The translations under genes were made by a program, and so were the position numbers. The notes under the pieces are model-generated. The model was not told the origin of the DNA. It searched no databases and was given only the letters and a program-made list of their open reading frames with translations. Source: an uncultured Arthrobacter sp. (lineage in GTDB: Bacteria; Actinomycetota; Actinomycetes; Actinomycetales; Micrococcaceae). From it: a stretch of 64,000 nucleotides of DNA. Positions 1 through 6,697 of this stretch are shown here, in pieces. The DNA lies in the NCBI RefSeq assembly GCF_947495145.1, contig NZ_CANLXP010000002.1:216542-280541 (forward strand), written 5' to 3'. Numbering within the stretch: position 1 is the first letter of the stretch; the number at the start of each line of letters is the position of its first letter.

Positions 1-2
1 AC

Positions 3-800
3 TGCGCCGAAGTCCGCTGTGTTTCCCCTTCATGTGAAGACTGCTCGGGCAACACTGCGCCGTCAGGGCTGATCGGGCCGGGGTGGAAGCAGGCCGAGTG
101 GTTGGCCGAGTCGTTCATCGCGGAGTTGGCTTCCGGGGCGCGCGCGGGAGACGGGCTCGAGACGCCGGCGACCGTCACATGTGCAGGCACCGAAAGTGCC
201 AACCCCTACGTGAAGGCTACGGCTGCCCCGAGCCCCGCCTCCGCGGACTCGCACCGCTACGTCGAGGCCGCCCTGCCGCCGGTGCTCATGCTGAAGGCGC
301 GTGGGCTGGACGCTGTGGTGGCTGGTGACGCTGCAGCAGACCCGTGGGCCGCGCATGAGGATGGCACCGCCGTCGCGCTCTGGGCCGACCCGCAGCAGGG
401 TAGCTACGCGAAGATGATCACGCGGCATGGGGTGCTGCAGGGGCTGGTGTGTGTCGGAATGCCGCGGGCCGGGGCTGAGTTAGTGCTGCTTTTCGAGAGC
501 GGCGCGGTGCTGCCGTCCGACCGGTCGAGCCTGCTGCGGCTGGACGGAGCGGAGGCGGAGGCGTCACTGTCGTCGTCGGCTTCGGACCCTTCGACCATCG
601 TCTGCCGGTGCGCGGGGGTGAGCCGGGGCAGCATCGAGCAGGCCGCCGTCGTCGGCTGTTCGAGTGTGGCCGAGGTGTCGGCGTCGACCCGTGCGGGTAC
701 CGGCTGTGGCGGTTGCCACAATGACATCCGCACCATCATCGAGCAGCACTTCCAGCACCCCGTTGAGTTGGCAGGACACACCCCTTATGGAGACTCATAA
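3..800 (+). CDS. NAD(P)/FAD-dependent nitrite/nitrate reductase-type oxidoreductase, C-terminal part (5' end outside window)
   Basis: The frame is open from the left edge, so this is the last 265 codons of a longer protein. The first residues, with CAEVRC followed by GLIGPGWKQAEWLAE, match the end of the FAD-binding part of NirB/NasB-type flavoproteins. Near the C-terminus the pattern IVCRCAGVSRGSIEQA, then a threonine-glycine-cysteine stretch ending CGGC, is a BFD-like [2Fe-2S] domain. This would pass electrons from NAD(P)H to nitrate or nitrite reductase in the cytoplasm, and nirBD lie 5 kb downstream. The last 12 residues (VELAGHTPYGDS) and the stop codon are encoded inside the palindrome at 761-824, so the native tail was probably replaced by the repeat. 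Whether it is nasB or a second nirB-like protein cannot be settled without the 5' part. Confidence 0.75.
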   Translation, partial: CAEVRCVSPSCEDCSGNTAPSGLIGPGWKQAEWLAESFIAELASGARAGDGLETPATVTCAGTESANPYVKATAAPSPASADSHRYVEAALPPVLMLKARGLDAVVAGDAAADPWAAHEDGTAVALWADPQQGSYAKMITRHGVLQGLVCVGMPRAGAELVLLFESGAVLPSDRSSLLRLDGAEAEASLSSSASDPSTIVCRCAGVSRGSIEQAAVVGCSSVAEVSASTRAGTGCGGCHNDIRTIIEQHFQHPVELAGHTPYGDS

Positions 801-824
801 GGGGTGTGTCCTGCCAACTCAACG
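761..824. repeat. Palindromic repeat copy 1 (REP-like family)
   Basis: Perfect 27-bp inverted repeat (761-787 against 798-824) around a 10-nt centre. The outer arm GTTGAGTTGGCAGGACAC and its complement recur at 1816, 6007 and 11628. It overlaps the 3' end of the upstream gene, and its right arm contains that gene's TAA. Confidence 0.93.
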
Positions 825-842
825 AGGGGTTGTGGATAACGC

Positions 843-872
843 CAGAGCGGAAATACGCTCTGCCAGCATAAT
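843..872 (+). promoter_or_regulatory. Operator-like inverted repeat and -10 box before the DUF559-type gene
   Basis: CAGAGCG (843-849) and CGCTCTG (856-862) form a 7-bp inverted repeat. CATAAT at 867-872 lies 6 nt before the ATG at 879 and there is no ribosome binding site, so a leaderless transcript is likely. An inverted repeat at a promoter is what an autoregulating AbiEi-type protein would bind; that is inference. Confidence 0.5.
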
Positions 873-878
873 CGGGCC

Positions 879-1820
879 ATGCGTACGCCGTTGCCCCTGC
901 CCGACCCGTTCGAATCTGCGCCGTTCACGGTTGCGGACTCCGATTCCGCTGGCATCAGCCGAAAACGCATCTACAACGGGCGATTTACGTCCTCCAGTCA
1001 GGGGATCCGGGTCTGCGCCGAACGGCAACCTTCCACGACGGAGTTGCTTCGCGCTTACACCTCTATCACCGAGCAGTCCTTCGCTTCCCACCAGACGGCC
1101 GGCTTTATCTGGGGCTTTTTCCACTACAGCTGCGAAGGCGATCAGGAGGTTTTTCACATTTCGCGGCCGGCAGGAGGCCCAACGCCGCGTCGCACCAATG
1201 TCCGGGGGCATTCGACGCTGTTGCCGGCGGAGGAGGTAACTGAGTACGACGGCGTCAGACTCACCACCCGCGCACGCACGTGGCTCGATCTTGCCGAAAG
1301 GCTCAGCGTCGACGAGCTTGTGGTGATCGCGGACCAGCTAATTCGGTATCCCCGAAAAGAGTTCGAAGGGCGATCCGAACCGTACTGCACGAAGAACGAT
1401 CTGCAGCGCGTGATCGACCGACACCCCCGCAAGCGTGGTGTTCGAAAGGCTCGTGAAGCCCTTGATCTGGCTCGGGTTGGGGCGGATTCACCTCCTGAAA
1501 CGCGACTTCGCCTCGCTTTGGTGTACGCGGGCCTGCCTGAGCCAGCTGTGAACATTCCAATTGTCGACGAGAACGGAATTGAGTGGCACCAGCCCGATCT
1601 TTCGTACCCCGAGTTTCGGATAAGCATCCAATACGACGGCGGTGGCCACTCCGAGCAGGACCAAGTGGACCGGGACATCAGTCGGGCGGAACAGACGATC
1701 GCGATCGACTGGAGCGAGGTGCGCGTTTCCAACCGCCACATGTCGAACGAGGCCAAAGCGGCCGTGGCGAAGGTGCGGTCGGAGCTGGTCGCCAAGGGGT
1801 GGCGCCCAAACCGCCGTTGA
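879..1820 (+). CDS. AbiEi-like / DUF559 (Vsr-like nuclease fold) domain protein
   Basis: A 313-aa protein of an actinobacterial family with an AbiEi-like N-terminal half and a C-terminal DUF559 domain of the PD-(D/E)XK/Vsr nuclease type. Visible family landmarks are TARTWLDLAERL-like TTRARTWLDLAE around residue 130, SPPETRLRLALVYAGLPEP at 204-222 (E207), HQPDLSYPEF with D240, and IQYDGGGH at 250-257. Relatives usually carry Glu-Tyr-Asp-Gly where this protein has Gln251, which may weaken catalysis. No signal peptide or membrane segment is seen. The gene sits exactly between palindromes 1 and 2, and its TGA stop lies inside the left arm of copy 2. It starts at an ATG with no Shine-Dalgarno sequence. 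The function is unknown; it could be an orphan antitoxin-like regulator, a nuclease, or a partner of the repeats. Confidence 0.8.
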   Translation: MRTPLPLPDPFESAPFTVADSDSAGISRKRIYNGRFTSSSQGIRVCAERQPSTTELLRAYTSITEQSFASHQTAGFIWGFFHYSCEGDQEVFHISRPAGGPTPRRTNVRGHSTLLPAEEVTEYDGVRLTTRARTWLDLAERLSVDELVVIADQLIRYPRKEFEGRSEPYCTKNDLQRVIDRHPRKRGVRKAREALDLARVGADSPPETRLRLALVYAGLPEPAVNIPIVDENGIEWHQPDLSYPEFRISIQYDGGGHSEQDQVDRDISRAEQTIAIDWSEVRVSNRHMSNEAKAAVAKVRSELVAKGWRPNRR

Positions 1821-1877
1821 TTTGGCAGGACACGCCCCGAATGACTCCTCATACGGGGCGTGTCCTGCCAAATCAAC
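1816..1877. repeat. Palindromic repeat copy 2
   Basis: Perfect 24-bp arms (1816-1839 and 1854-1877) around a 14-nt centre. The arm reads GTTGATTTGGCAGGACAC; the G-to-T change relative to copy 1 is compensated in the other arm, so the hairpin is conserved. It lies between the convergent DUF559-type gene, whose stop it contains, and lpdA. Confidence 0.92.
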
Positions 1878-1892
1878 ACAAAGGGAAAGGGG

Positions 1893-3299
1893 CTAGTGAA
1901 GGTGCAGCCGCCGCGCGGCCTCGGAAATGGACCCCGTGAGCGACGGGTACACGGTGAAGGTGTTGGCGACGTCGTCGACGTGCAGCTTCTTGGTGACGGC
2001 GAGCGCCAGCGGGAAGATCAGCTCGGACGCGCGCGGAGCAACCACAACGCCGCCGATCACCGTACCGGAGCCCTTCCGCGCGATGATCTTCACGAACCCG
2101 TCCTTGACGTTCATCATTTTGGCCCGGGCGTTGGTGCTGAGCGAGAGCTTGAAGACGTCGCCCTGGTACTTGCCGGATTCGACGTCGGCTTCCGAAACAC
2201 CCACCGACGCGATCTCGGGTGCGGTGAAGATATTCGAGGCAACCTGCTTGAGCTTGAGCGGCGTCACGGTGTCCCCCATCAGGTGCGCCATCGCGATCCG
2301 GCCCTGCATCGCGGCCACCGAGGCGAGCGCCAGGACGCCGGTGCAGTCCCCCGACGCATACACATTCGGCGCGGTGGTCCGGGAAACGCCGTCCACCTTG
2401 ATGTGCCCGGATTCGCTCAGCGCAACGCCAGCCTCCTCCAGCCCGATGCCCGACGTGTTCGGAATGGCACCAACAGCAACGAGGCAGTGGCTGCCATCGA
2501 TCGTGCGCCCGTCGGACAGCGTCACCCGGACGCCGTCCCCACGCCGCTCCACTCCCTCTGCCCGGGACTTCGACACCACGTTCATGCCCCGCGAGCGGAA
2601 CACGTTCTCAAGGACCTCGGCGGCGTCGGCGTCCTCGCCTGGCAGCACGCGGTCGCGGCTGGAAATCAGGGTCACGTCCGCACCGAGGCCGTGGTACGCC
2701 GAGGCGAATTCCGCACCGGTGACACCCGAGCCGATGACGATGAGGTGTTCGGGCACCTCGGTGAGGTTGTAGACCTGCTTCCAGTTGAAGATCCGCTCCC
2801 CGTCCGGGACGGCGGTGGGAAGCTCACGCGGGTGCGCGCCGACGGCCAGCAGAATGGCGTCCGCCTCGATGATGCTGGTTCCGGCATCCGTTTCGACTTC
2901 GAGCCGGTGGTTGTCCAGCAGCTTCCCGGAGCCGATGATGATCGTGACGCCGGCACGCTCCAGCGCCGCGGAAATGTCCTTCGACTGGTCCACCGCAAGA
3001 TCCAGCAGACGCTGGTTCACCTGGGTGAAGTCGGCGTAGGCGGCGGTGGGGTCCGCGAACTTCACGCCGAGGTTATGGGCATTCGCGACGCGCGCCATCG
3101 TGTCCGCCGTCGCGATGAGGGTTTTTGACGGAACGACGTCGGTGAGAACCGCCGAGCCACCAAGCCCGTTCCGCTCCACAATAGTGACCGTCGCTCCCAG
3201 CGAAGCAGCGACCATGGCCGCCTCATAGCCGCCCGGACCTCCCCCGAGAATCGCGATACGGAGGGCGCTGAAATCCAGTTGACTCGTCACACCTGCCAT
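1893..3299 (-). CDS. lpdA: NAD(P)H-quinone dehydrogenase, LpdA type (flavoprotein disulfide reductase family)
   Basis: A 468-aa member of the dihydrolipoamide dehydrogenase superfamily. The N-terminal FAD dinucleotide fold is ILGGGPGGYEAA, the second NAD(P) fold is VIGSGVTGAEFAS, and the FAD motif VYASGDCTG follows at about residue 310. Where true lipoamide dehydrogenases have the redox-active C-x4-C pair, this protein reads GGSAVLTDVVPSK, with no cysteines. The actinobacterial LpdA (Rv3303c type) shows the same loss and reduces quinones rather than lipoamide. No lipoamide or 2-oxoacid dehydrogenase genes are nearby. It is divergent from the purine nucleoside phosphorylase gene, as in other actinobacteria. 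Lpd-like mycothione reductase is less likely because that enzyme keeps the cysteines. Confidence 0.85.
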   Translation of the reverse strand: MAGVTSQLDFSALRIAILGGGPGGYEAAMVAASLGATVTIVERNGLGGSAVLTDVVPSKTLIATADTMARVANAHNLGVKFADPTAAYADFTQVNQRLLDLAVDQSKDISAALERAGVTIIIGSGKLLDNHRLEVETDAGTSIIEADAILLAVGAHPRELPTAVPDGERIFNWKQVYNLTEVPEHLIVIGSGVTGAEFASAYHGLGADVTLISSRDRVLPGEDADAAEVLENVFRSRGMNVVSKSRAEGVERRGDGVRVTLSDGRTIDGSHCLVAVGAIPNTSGIGLEEAGVALSESGHIKVDGVSRTTAPNVYASGDCTGVLALASVAAMQGRIAMAHLMGDTVTPLKLKQVASNIFTAPEIASVGVSEADVESGKYQGDVFKLSLSTNARAKMMNVKDGFVKIIARKGSGTVIGGVVVAPRASELIFPLALAVTKKLHVDDVANTFTVYPSLTGSISEAARRLHLH

Positions 3300-3450
3300 T
3301 CTGTCCTATCGGATACCAGCCCTCAAACGTCCCGACGGCGCCGCAACGGCTGAGCGCACACAGCCCGACGACGCCACGCAGCCTCCCGGATTCCCGCGCC
3401 GACGCCCCGGACAAGTGGAACAACACGTCCACTGGCGGTAGGTTGGACCG

Positions 3451-4263
3451 GTGATTGACCAATCCTCAACGGACCCGTTTGCCCTTGCCCGCGACGCTGC
3501 GGACTACATCGCACAGCAGACGTCGGTGGCGTCCCACGACATTGCCCTGGTGCTCGGCTCCGGCTGGGGTGAGGCTGCCGAGCTGATCGGCGAGACCACG
3601 CACACCCTGCAGGCGACGGACATCCCGGGCTTCGCCGCCCCCGCGGTTGAAGGCCACGTCGGCACCATCCGCTCCATCGTCACCCCGGCCGGCAAGCGCG
3701 CGCTCGTGCTCGGCGCGCGCACCCACTATTACGAGGGCCGCGGCGTCCGCGCGGTTGTCCACGGGGTCCGCACCGCCGCCGCCACGGGCGCCAAGACGCT
3801 CGTCCTCACCAACGGCTGCGGCGGGCTGCAGGAACAGTGGACCCCGGGCACGCCGGTGCTCATCAGCGACCACCTCAACCTCACGGCCGCCTCCCCGCTC
3901 GAGGGCGCCACGTTCGTGGACCTCACCGACCTCTACTCCAAGCGCCTGCGGGACCTCGCCCGCGAAGTCGACCCGTCCCTCGATGAGGGCGTCTACGCGC
4001 AATTCACCGGCCCGCACTACGAGACCCCCGCCGAGGTCCAGTACGCCAAGCGGATCGGCGCCGACCTCGTCGGCATGTCCACCGCACTCGAAGCCATCGC
4101 AGCCCGCCACGCAGGCATGGAGGTCTTCGGCATGTCCCTGGTCACCAACCTGGCCGCCGGCATCAGCGCCATCCCGCTCAGCCACGCCGAGGTCCTGGAA
4201 GCCGGACAGGCGGCCGGGCCCCGCATCTCGCGGCTCCTCGCCGACATTATCGGCAGGCTCTGA
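3451..4263 (+). CDS. Purine-nucleoside phosphorylase
   Basis: A 270-aa class II (trimeric-type) purine nucleoside phosphorylase that splits purine (deoxy)nucleosides with phosphate into base and (deoxy)ribose-1-phosphate. Family landmarks are VLGSGWGEAAE near the N-terminus (phosphate loop), ARTHYYEG, LTNGCGGLQ, the ETPAEVQYAKRIGADLVGMS stretch and VTNLAAG with the purine-contacting Asn. The start is GTG at 3451; no better in-frame start is visible. It overlaps nothing and ends 1 nt before the phospho-sugar mutase, so the two form an operon. The product sugar phosphate could feed that mutase and then DeoC, encoded 18 kb away. Confidence 0.92.
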   Translation: MIDQSSTDPFALARDAADYIAQQTSVASHDIALVLGSGWGEAAELIGETTHTLQATDIPGFAAPAVEGHVGTIRSIVTPAGKRALVLGARTHYYEGRGVRAVVHGVRTAAATGAKTLVLTNGCGGLQEQWTPGTPVLISDHLNLTAASPLEGATFVDLTDLYSKRLRDLAREVDPSLDEGVYAQFTGPHYETPAEVQYAKRIGADLVGMSTALEAIAARHAGMEVFGMSLVTNLAAGISAIPLSHAEVLEAGQAAGPRISRLLADIIGRL

Positions 4264-4264
4264 C

Positions 4265-5980
4265 ATGCAGCCTTCGCACGCCGACCTCTTCACCTCCGCC
4301 CGCGAGTGGGCCGCCCAGGACCCGGATCCGGAAACCCGCGCTGAGCTGGAAGACCTGCTCACCCGCGCCGAGAACGACGACGACGCCGGCCAGCCCGCTG
4401 CCCTGCAGCAGCTTGAGGACGCATTCAGCGGACCGCTGCTCTTCGGAACGGCCGGCCTGCGTGCCGCGCTGGGACCCGGTCCCAACCGGATGAACCGCGT
4501 CGTCGTCCGCAGCGCCGCGGCCGGAGTGGCCGCCCACGCACTCAACCTGGCAAAAGGCGCCTACGCGCCGCGCGCCGTCGTCGGCTTCGATGCCCGACGC
4601 AACTCGCGCATCTTCGCCGAGGAAACCGCGGCGATTTTCACCGCCGCGGGCCTGGAGACCTTCCTCATGCCCACTGAACTCCCGACGCCGGTGCTCGCCT
4701 ACGCGGTGCGCGCGCTTGAGTGCGAGGTCGGCGTGATGGTGACGGCGAGCCACAATCCGCCGCAGGACAACGGATACAAGGTGTACCTCGGCGGCCGCGC
4801 GGTGGAGGAGACTGCCCGGGGCGTGCAGATTGTCGCACCGCATGACGCGCAGATCGCCGAGCAGATCACTGCCGCGAACAACATCCAGTTGGCTCCCGGG
4901 TGGAATGTCCTCCCCGAGAGCATCGAAACCGACTATGTGGCCTCGGTCATCGCGCTGGCAGACGCCGAAACGTACCCAGCGCGCGACCTCTCGATTGTCC
5001 TGACTCCGATGCATGGCGTCGGCGGCCGCACGGCACAGCAGGTTCTTGCGTCCGCCGGGTTCGACACCGTGCACGTCGTCAAGGAACAGGCCGAGCCGGA
5101 CCCGACATTCCCCACGGTCGAGTTCCCCAACCCCGAGGAACCCGGCGCTCTTGACCTGGCGCTGGCGGCCGCGGCTGACCAGGACGCCGACCTGGTCCTT
5201 GCCAACGACCCCGACGCCGACCGCATGGCCGCCGCTGCCAAGGACCCAGCGACCGGCGAATGGCGGATGCTGCGCGGCGATGAGACGGGCGCACTGCTCG
5301 GCCTGCATCTGGCAGCCCGGCTCGCGGACGACGCAAAGCACAACGCGGTGTTCGCCAACTCGATCGTCTCCTCGCGGCTGCTCGGCAGGATCGCCGAAGC
5401 GTCCGGGATCGGCCACGCCCAGACGCTCACGGGCTTCAAGTGGATCTCCCGCGTCCCGAACATCACCTACGGGTACGAGGAAGCGCTCGGCTACTGCGTG
5501 GCTCCGGAACTGGTGCGGGACAAGGACGGCCTGTCCGCAGCCCTGCTGCTGGCCGAGTTCGCCGCCGCCTGCAAGGCCGAGGGCAGGACCCTCTTCGATG
5601 TCCTCGACGAACTGGCACTCGTCCACGGCCTGCACGCCAGCGACCAGCTTTCGGTGCGGGTAGGCAGCCTCGGCCTGCTGGGAGCCATGATGAACCGCCT
5701 GCGCGAGGCGCCGCCGTCGTCGTTTGCCGGTTCTGACGTGATGGTCGCGGAGGATCTGGCGGAAGGCGCCCACCTGCCGCCCACCGACGGGCTGCTTTAT
5801 GTCACGCGCGACGACACCCGCGTGATCATCCGCCCCAGCGGCACCGAGCCCAAGCTCAAGTGCTACCTCGAAGTCATCGAGCCGGTGGATTCCGCAGCCG
5901 AGGTAGGGGACGCGAAAACAACAGCGCGGGCCAGGCTCGACGCCGTGATCCGCGACGTCGAGGAAGCCCTCGGCCTCTAA
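4265..5980 (+). CDS. Phospho-sugar mutase (phosphomannomutase/phosphopentomutase family)
   Basis: A 571-aa alpha-D-phosphohexomutase superfamily protein. The phosphoserine loop TASHNPP carries Ser162. The metal-binding loop is DPDADR at about residue 317, the sugar-binding loop contains EEALGYC, and the phosphate-binding loop is RPSGTEPK near the C-terminus. The start is the ATG one base after the PNP stop; in-frame codons further upstream only run through the PNP gene in another frame. Coupling to PNP suggests it converts (deoxy)ribose-1-phosphate to the 5-phosphate, as PmmB-type proteins are thought to do in actinobacteria, but specificity for glucose or mannose phosphates cannot be excluded from sequence. 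Confidence 0.9.
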   Translation: MQPSHADLFTSAREWAAQDPDPETRAELEDLLTRAENDDDAGQPAALQQLEDAFSGPLLFGTAGLRAALGPGPNRMNRVVVRSAAAGVAAHALNLAKGAYAPRAVVGFDARRNSRIFAEETAAIFTAAGLETFLMPTELPTPVLAYAVRALECEVGVMVTASHNPPQDNGYKVYLGGRAVEETARGVQIVAPHDAQIAEQITAANNIQLAPGWNVLPESIETDYVASVIALADAETYPARDLSIVLTPMHGVGGRTAQQVLASAGFDTVHVVKEQAEPDPTFPTVEFPNPEEPGALDLALAAAADQDADLVLANDPDADRMAAAAKDPATGEWRMLRGDETGALLGLHLAARLADDAKHNAVFANSIVSSRLLGRIAEASGIGHAQTLTGFKWISRVPNITYGYEEALGYCVAPELVRDKDGLSAALLLAEFAAACKAEGRTLFDVLDELALVHGLHASDQLSVRVGSLGLLGAMMNRLREAPPSSFAGSDVMVAEDLAEGAHLPPTDGLLYVTRDDTRVIIRPSGTEPKLKCYLEVIEPVDSAAEVGDAKTTARARLDAVIRDVEEALGL

Positions 5981-6006
5981 CCCAGCGCTGGGCCTGTAAC
6001 CCAGCG

Positions 6007-6070
6007 CGTTGAGTTGGCAGGACACGCCGTGAATAGCTCCCCAAAAGGGGTGTGTCCTGCCAACTCAACG
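6007..6070. repeat. Palindromic repeat copy 3
   Basis: Outer 19-bp perfect arms (6007-6025 and 6052-6070) flank a 26-nt centre containing CCCCAAAAGGGG. The centre is nearly the reverse complement of that in copy 4. It lies between the convergent phospho-sugar mutase and nirD, whose stop is 6 nt outside the right arm. A short direct repeat, TAACCCAGCGC, occurs twice just before it. Confidence 0.92.
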
Positions 6071-6075
6071 CAAGG

Positions 6076-6444
6076 TTAGACGAGCACTTCCACCGTTCCG
6101 TCGATCACCCGCGTCGGAAAGCTCCGCAGAGCCGTCCCTGATCCCGATGCGGGTTCGCCGGAGTCCAGGAAGTAGACCTCCTTGTGCAGGGGCGAGGTGA
6201 TGGTGAACCGCTGCCCCCGGGAGCCGACAATTCCGCGCGCCATCACCTGCGAGCCACTGACCGGATCGCGGTGCGAGACAGCGAACACCGTCGCCGAATC
6301 CACCCGGAACAGCGCCACCTGCCGGCCGTGGATCAGCGCAGCCTCTCCCCAGCACAGCTCGAGGTCCTCAAGCCGGCAGATCGGATACCAGGCGCCGTCG
6401 AGATCGAGTGCGAGGCCGGGTGTGGAATCGAGTTGCAGAGTCAT
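6076..6444 (-). CDS. nirD: Nitrite reductase (NADH) small subunit
   Basis: A 122-aa NirD protein with a Rieske-like fold (WYPICRLEDL near the N-terminus, then GRQVALFR and VFAVSHRDPVSG, ending SFPTRVIDGTVEVLV). As usual in NirD, the Cys/His ligands of a true Rieske cluster are absent. It would act as the small partner of NirB in cytoplasmic reduction of nitrite to ammonium. Unusually for a two-subunit enzyme, nirD is divergent from nirB across a 253-bp shared promoter region instead of following it. Confidence 0.9.
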   Translation of the reverse strand: MTLQLDSTPGLALDLDGAWYPICRLEDLELCWGEAALIHGRQVALFRVDSATVFAVSHRDPVSGSQVMARGIVGSRGQRFTITSPLHKEVYFLDSGEPASGSGTALRSFPTRVIDGTVEVLV

Positions 6445-6581
6445 GAGTCTCCCCGTTCGGATTGCTTGTTCAGTTGAACCTGCACTCGACGCTACGAATG
6501 CCGCGTTACACCCGCCGGCACCAAGTGTTGCCGCTGCGTAAAACGCACCTCACCGGGACTGCGAGCGCCGGTGAGGGTGAA

Positions 6582-6608
6582 GTTAATCTTCGTTTACATA
6601 AGCGAAAT
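6582..6608. promoter_or_regulatory. Candidate GlnR-type box between nirD and nirB
   Basis: Three 5-mers, GTTAA (6582), TTTAC (6593) and GAAAT (6604), are each separated by 6 nt, giving 11-bp periodicity. This resembles the alternating gTnAC-n6-GaAAc half-sites known for actinobacterial GlnR, and nirBD genes are typical GlnR targets. The half-sites are imperfect, so this is a suggestion. Confidence 0.4.
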
Positions 6609-6697
6609 CACGGGGCAATTGGGCGTCCGTACGCTCGGTACCTAAGTGCGGCAACCGGCTGAGCTCGGAAGCTGCAAAGCGGCGAAAGGTACCCCTC

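Noticed and set aside
761..824. Resemblance of GTTGAGT...ACTCAAC ends to integron attC core sites
   Set aside because: attC sites read RYYYAAC...GTTRRRY, the opposite order. Copies 2 and 4 break the consensus, and no integrase or cassette array is present.
1860..3128. 422-codon plus-strand frame overlapping lpdA and the palindrome
   Set aside because: Shadow of lpdA with no domain; its start lies in the right arm of palindrome copy 2.
4247..6025. 592-codon open frame on the minus strand opposite the phospho-sugar mutase
   Set aside because: It is an antisense shadow of a high-GC gene. The plus-strand protein has all family motifs; the minus product has no recognisable domain.
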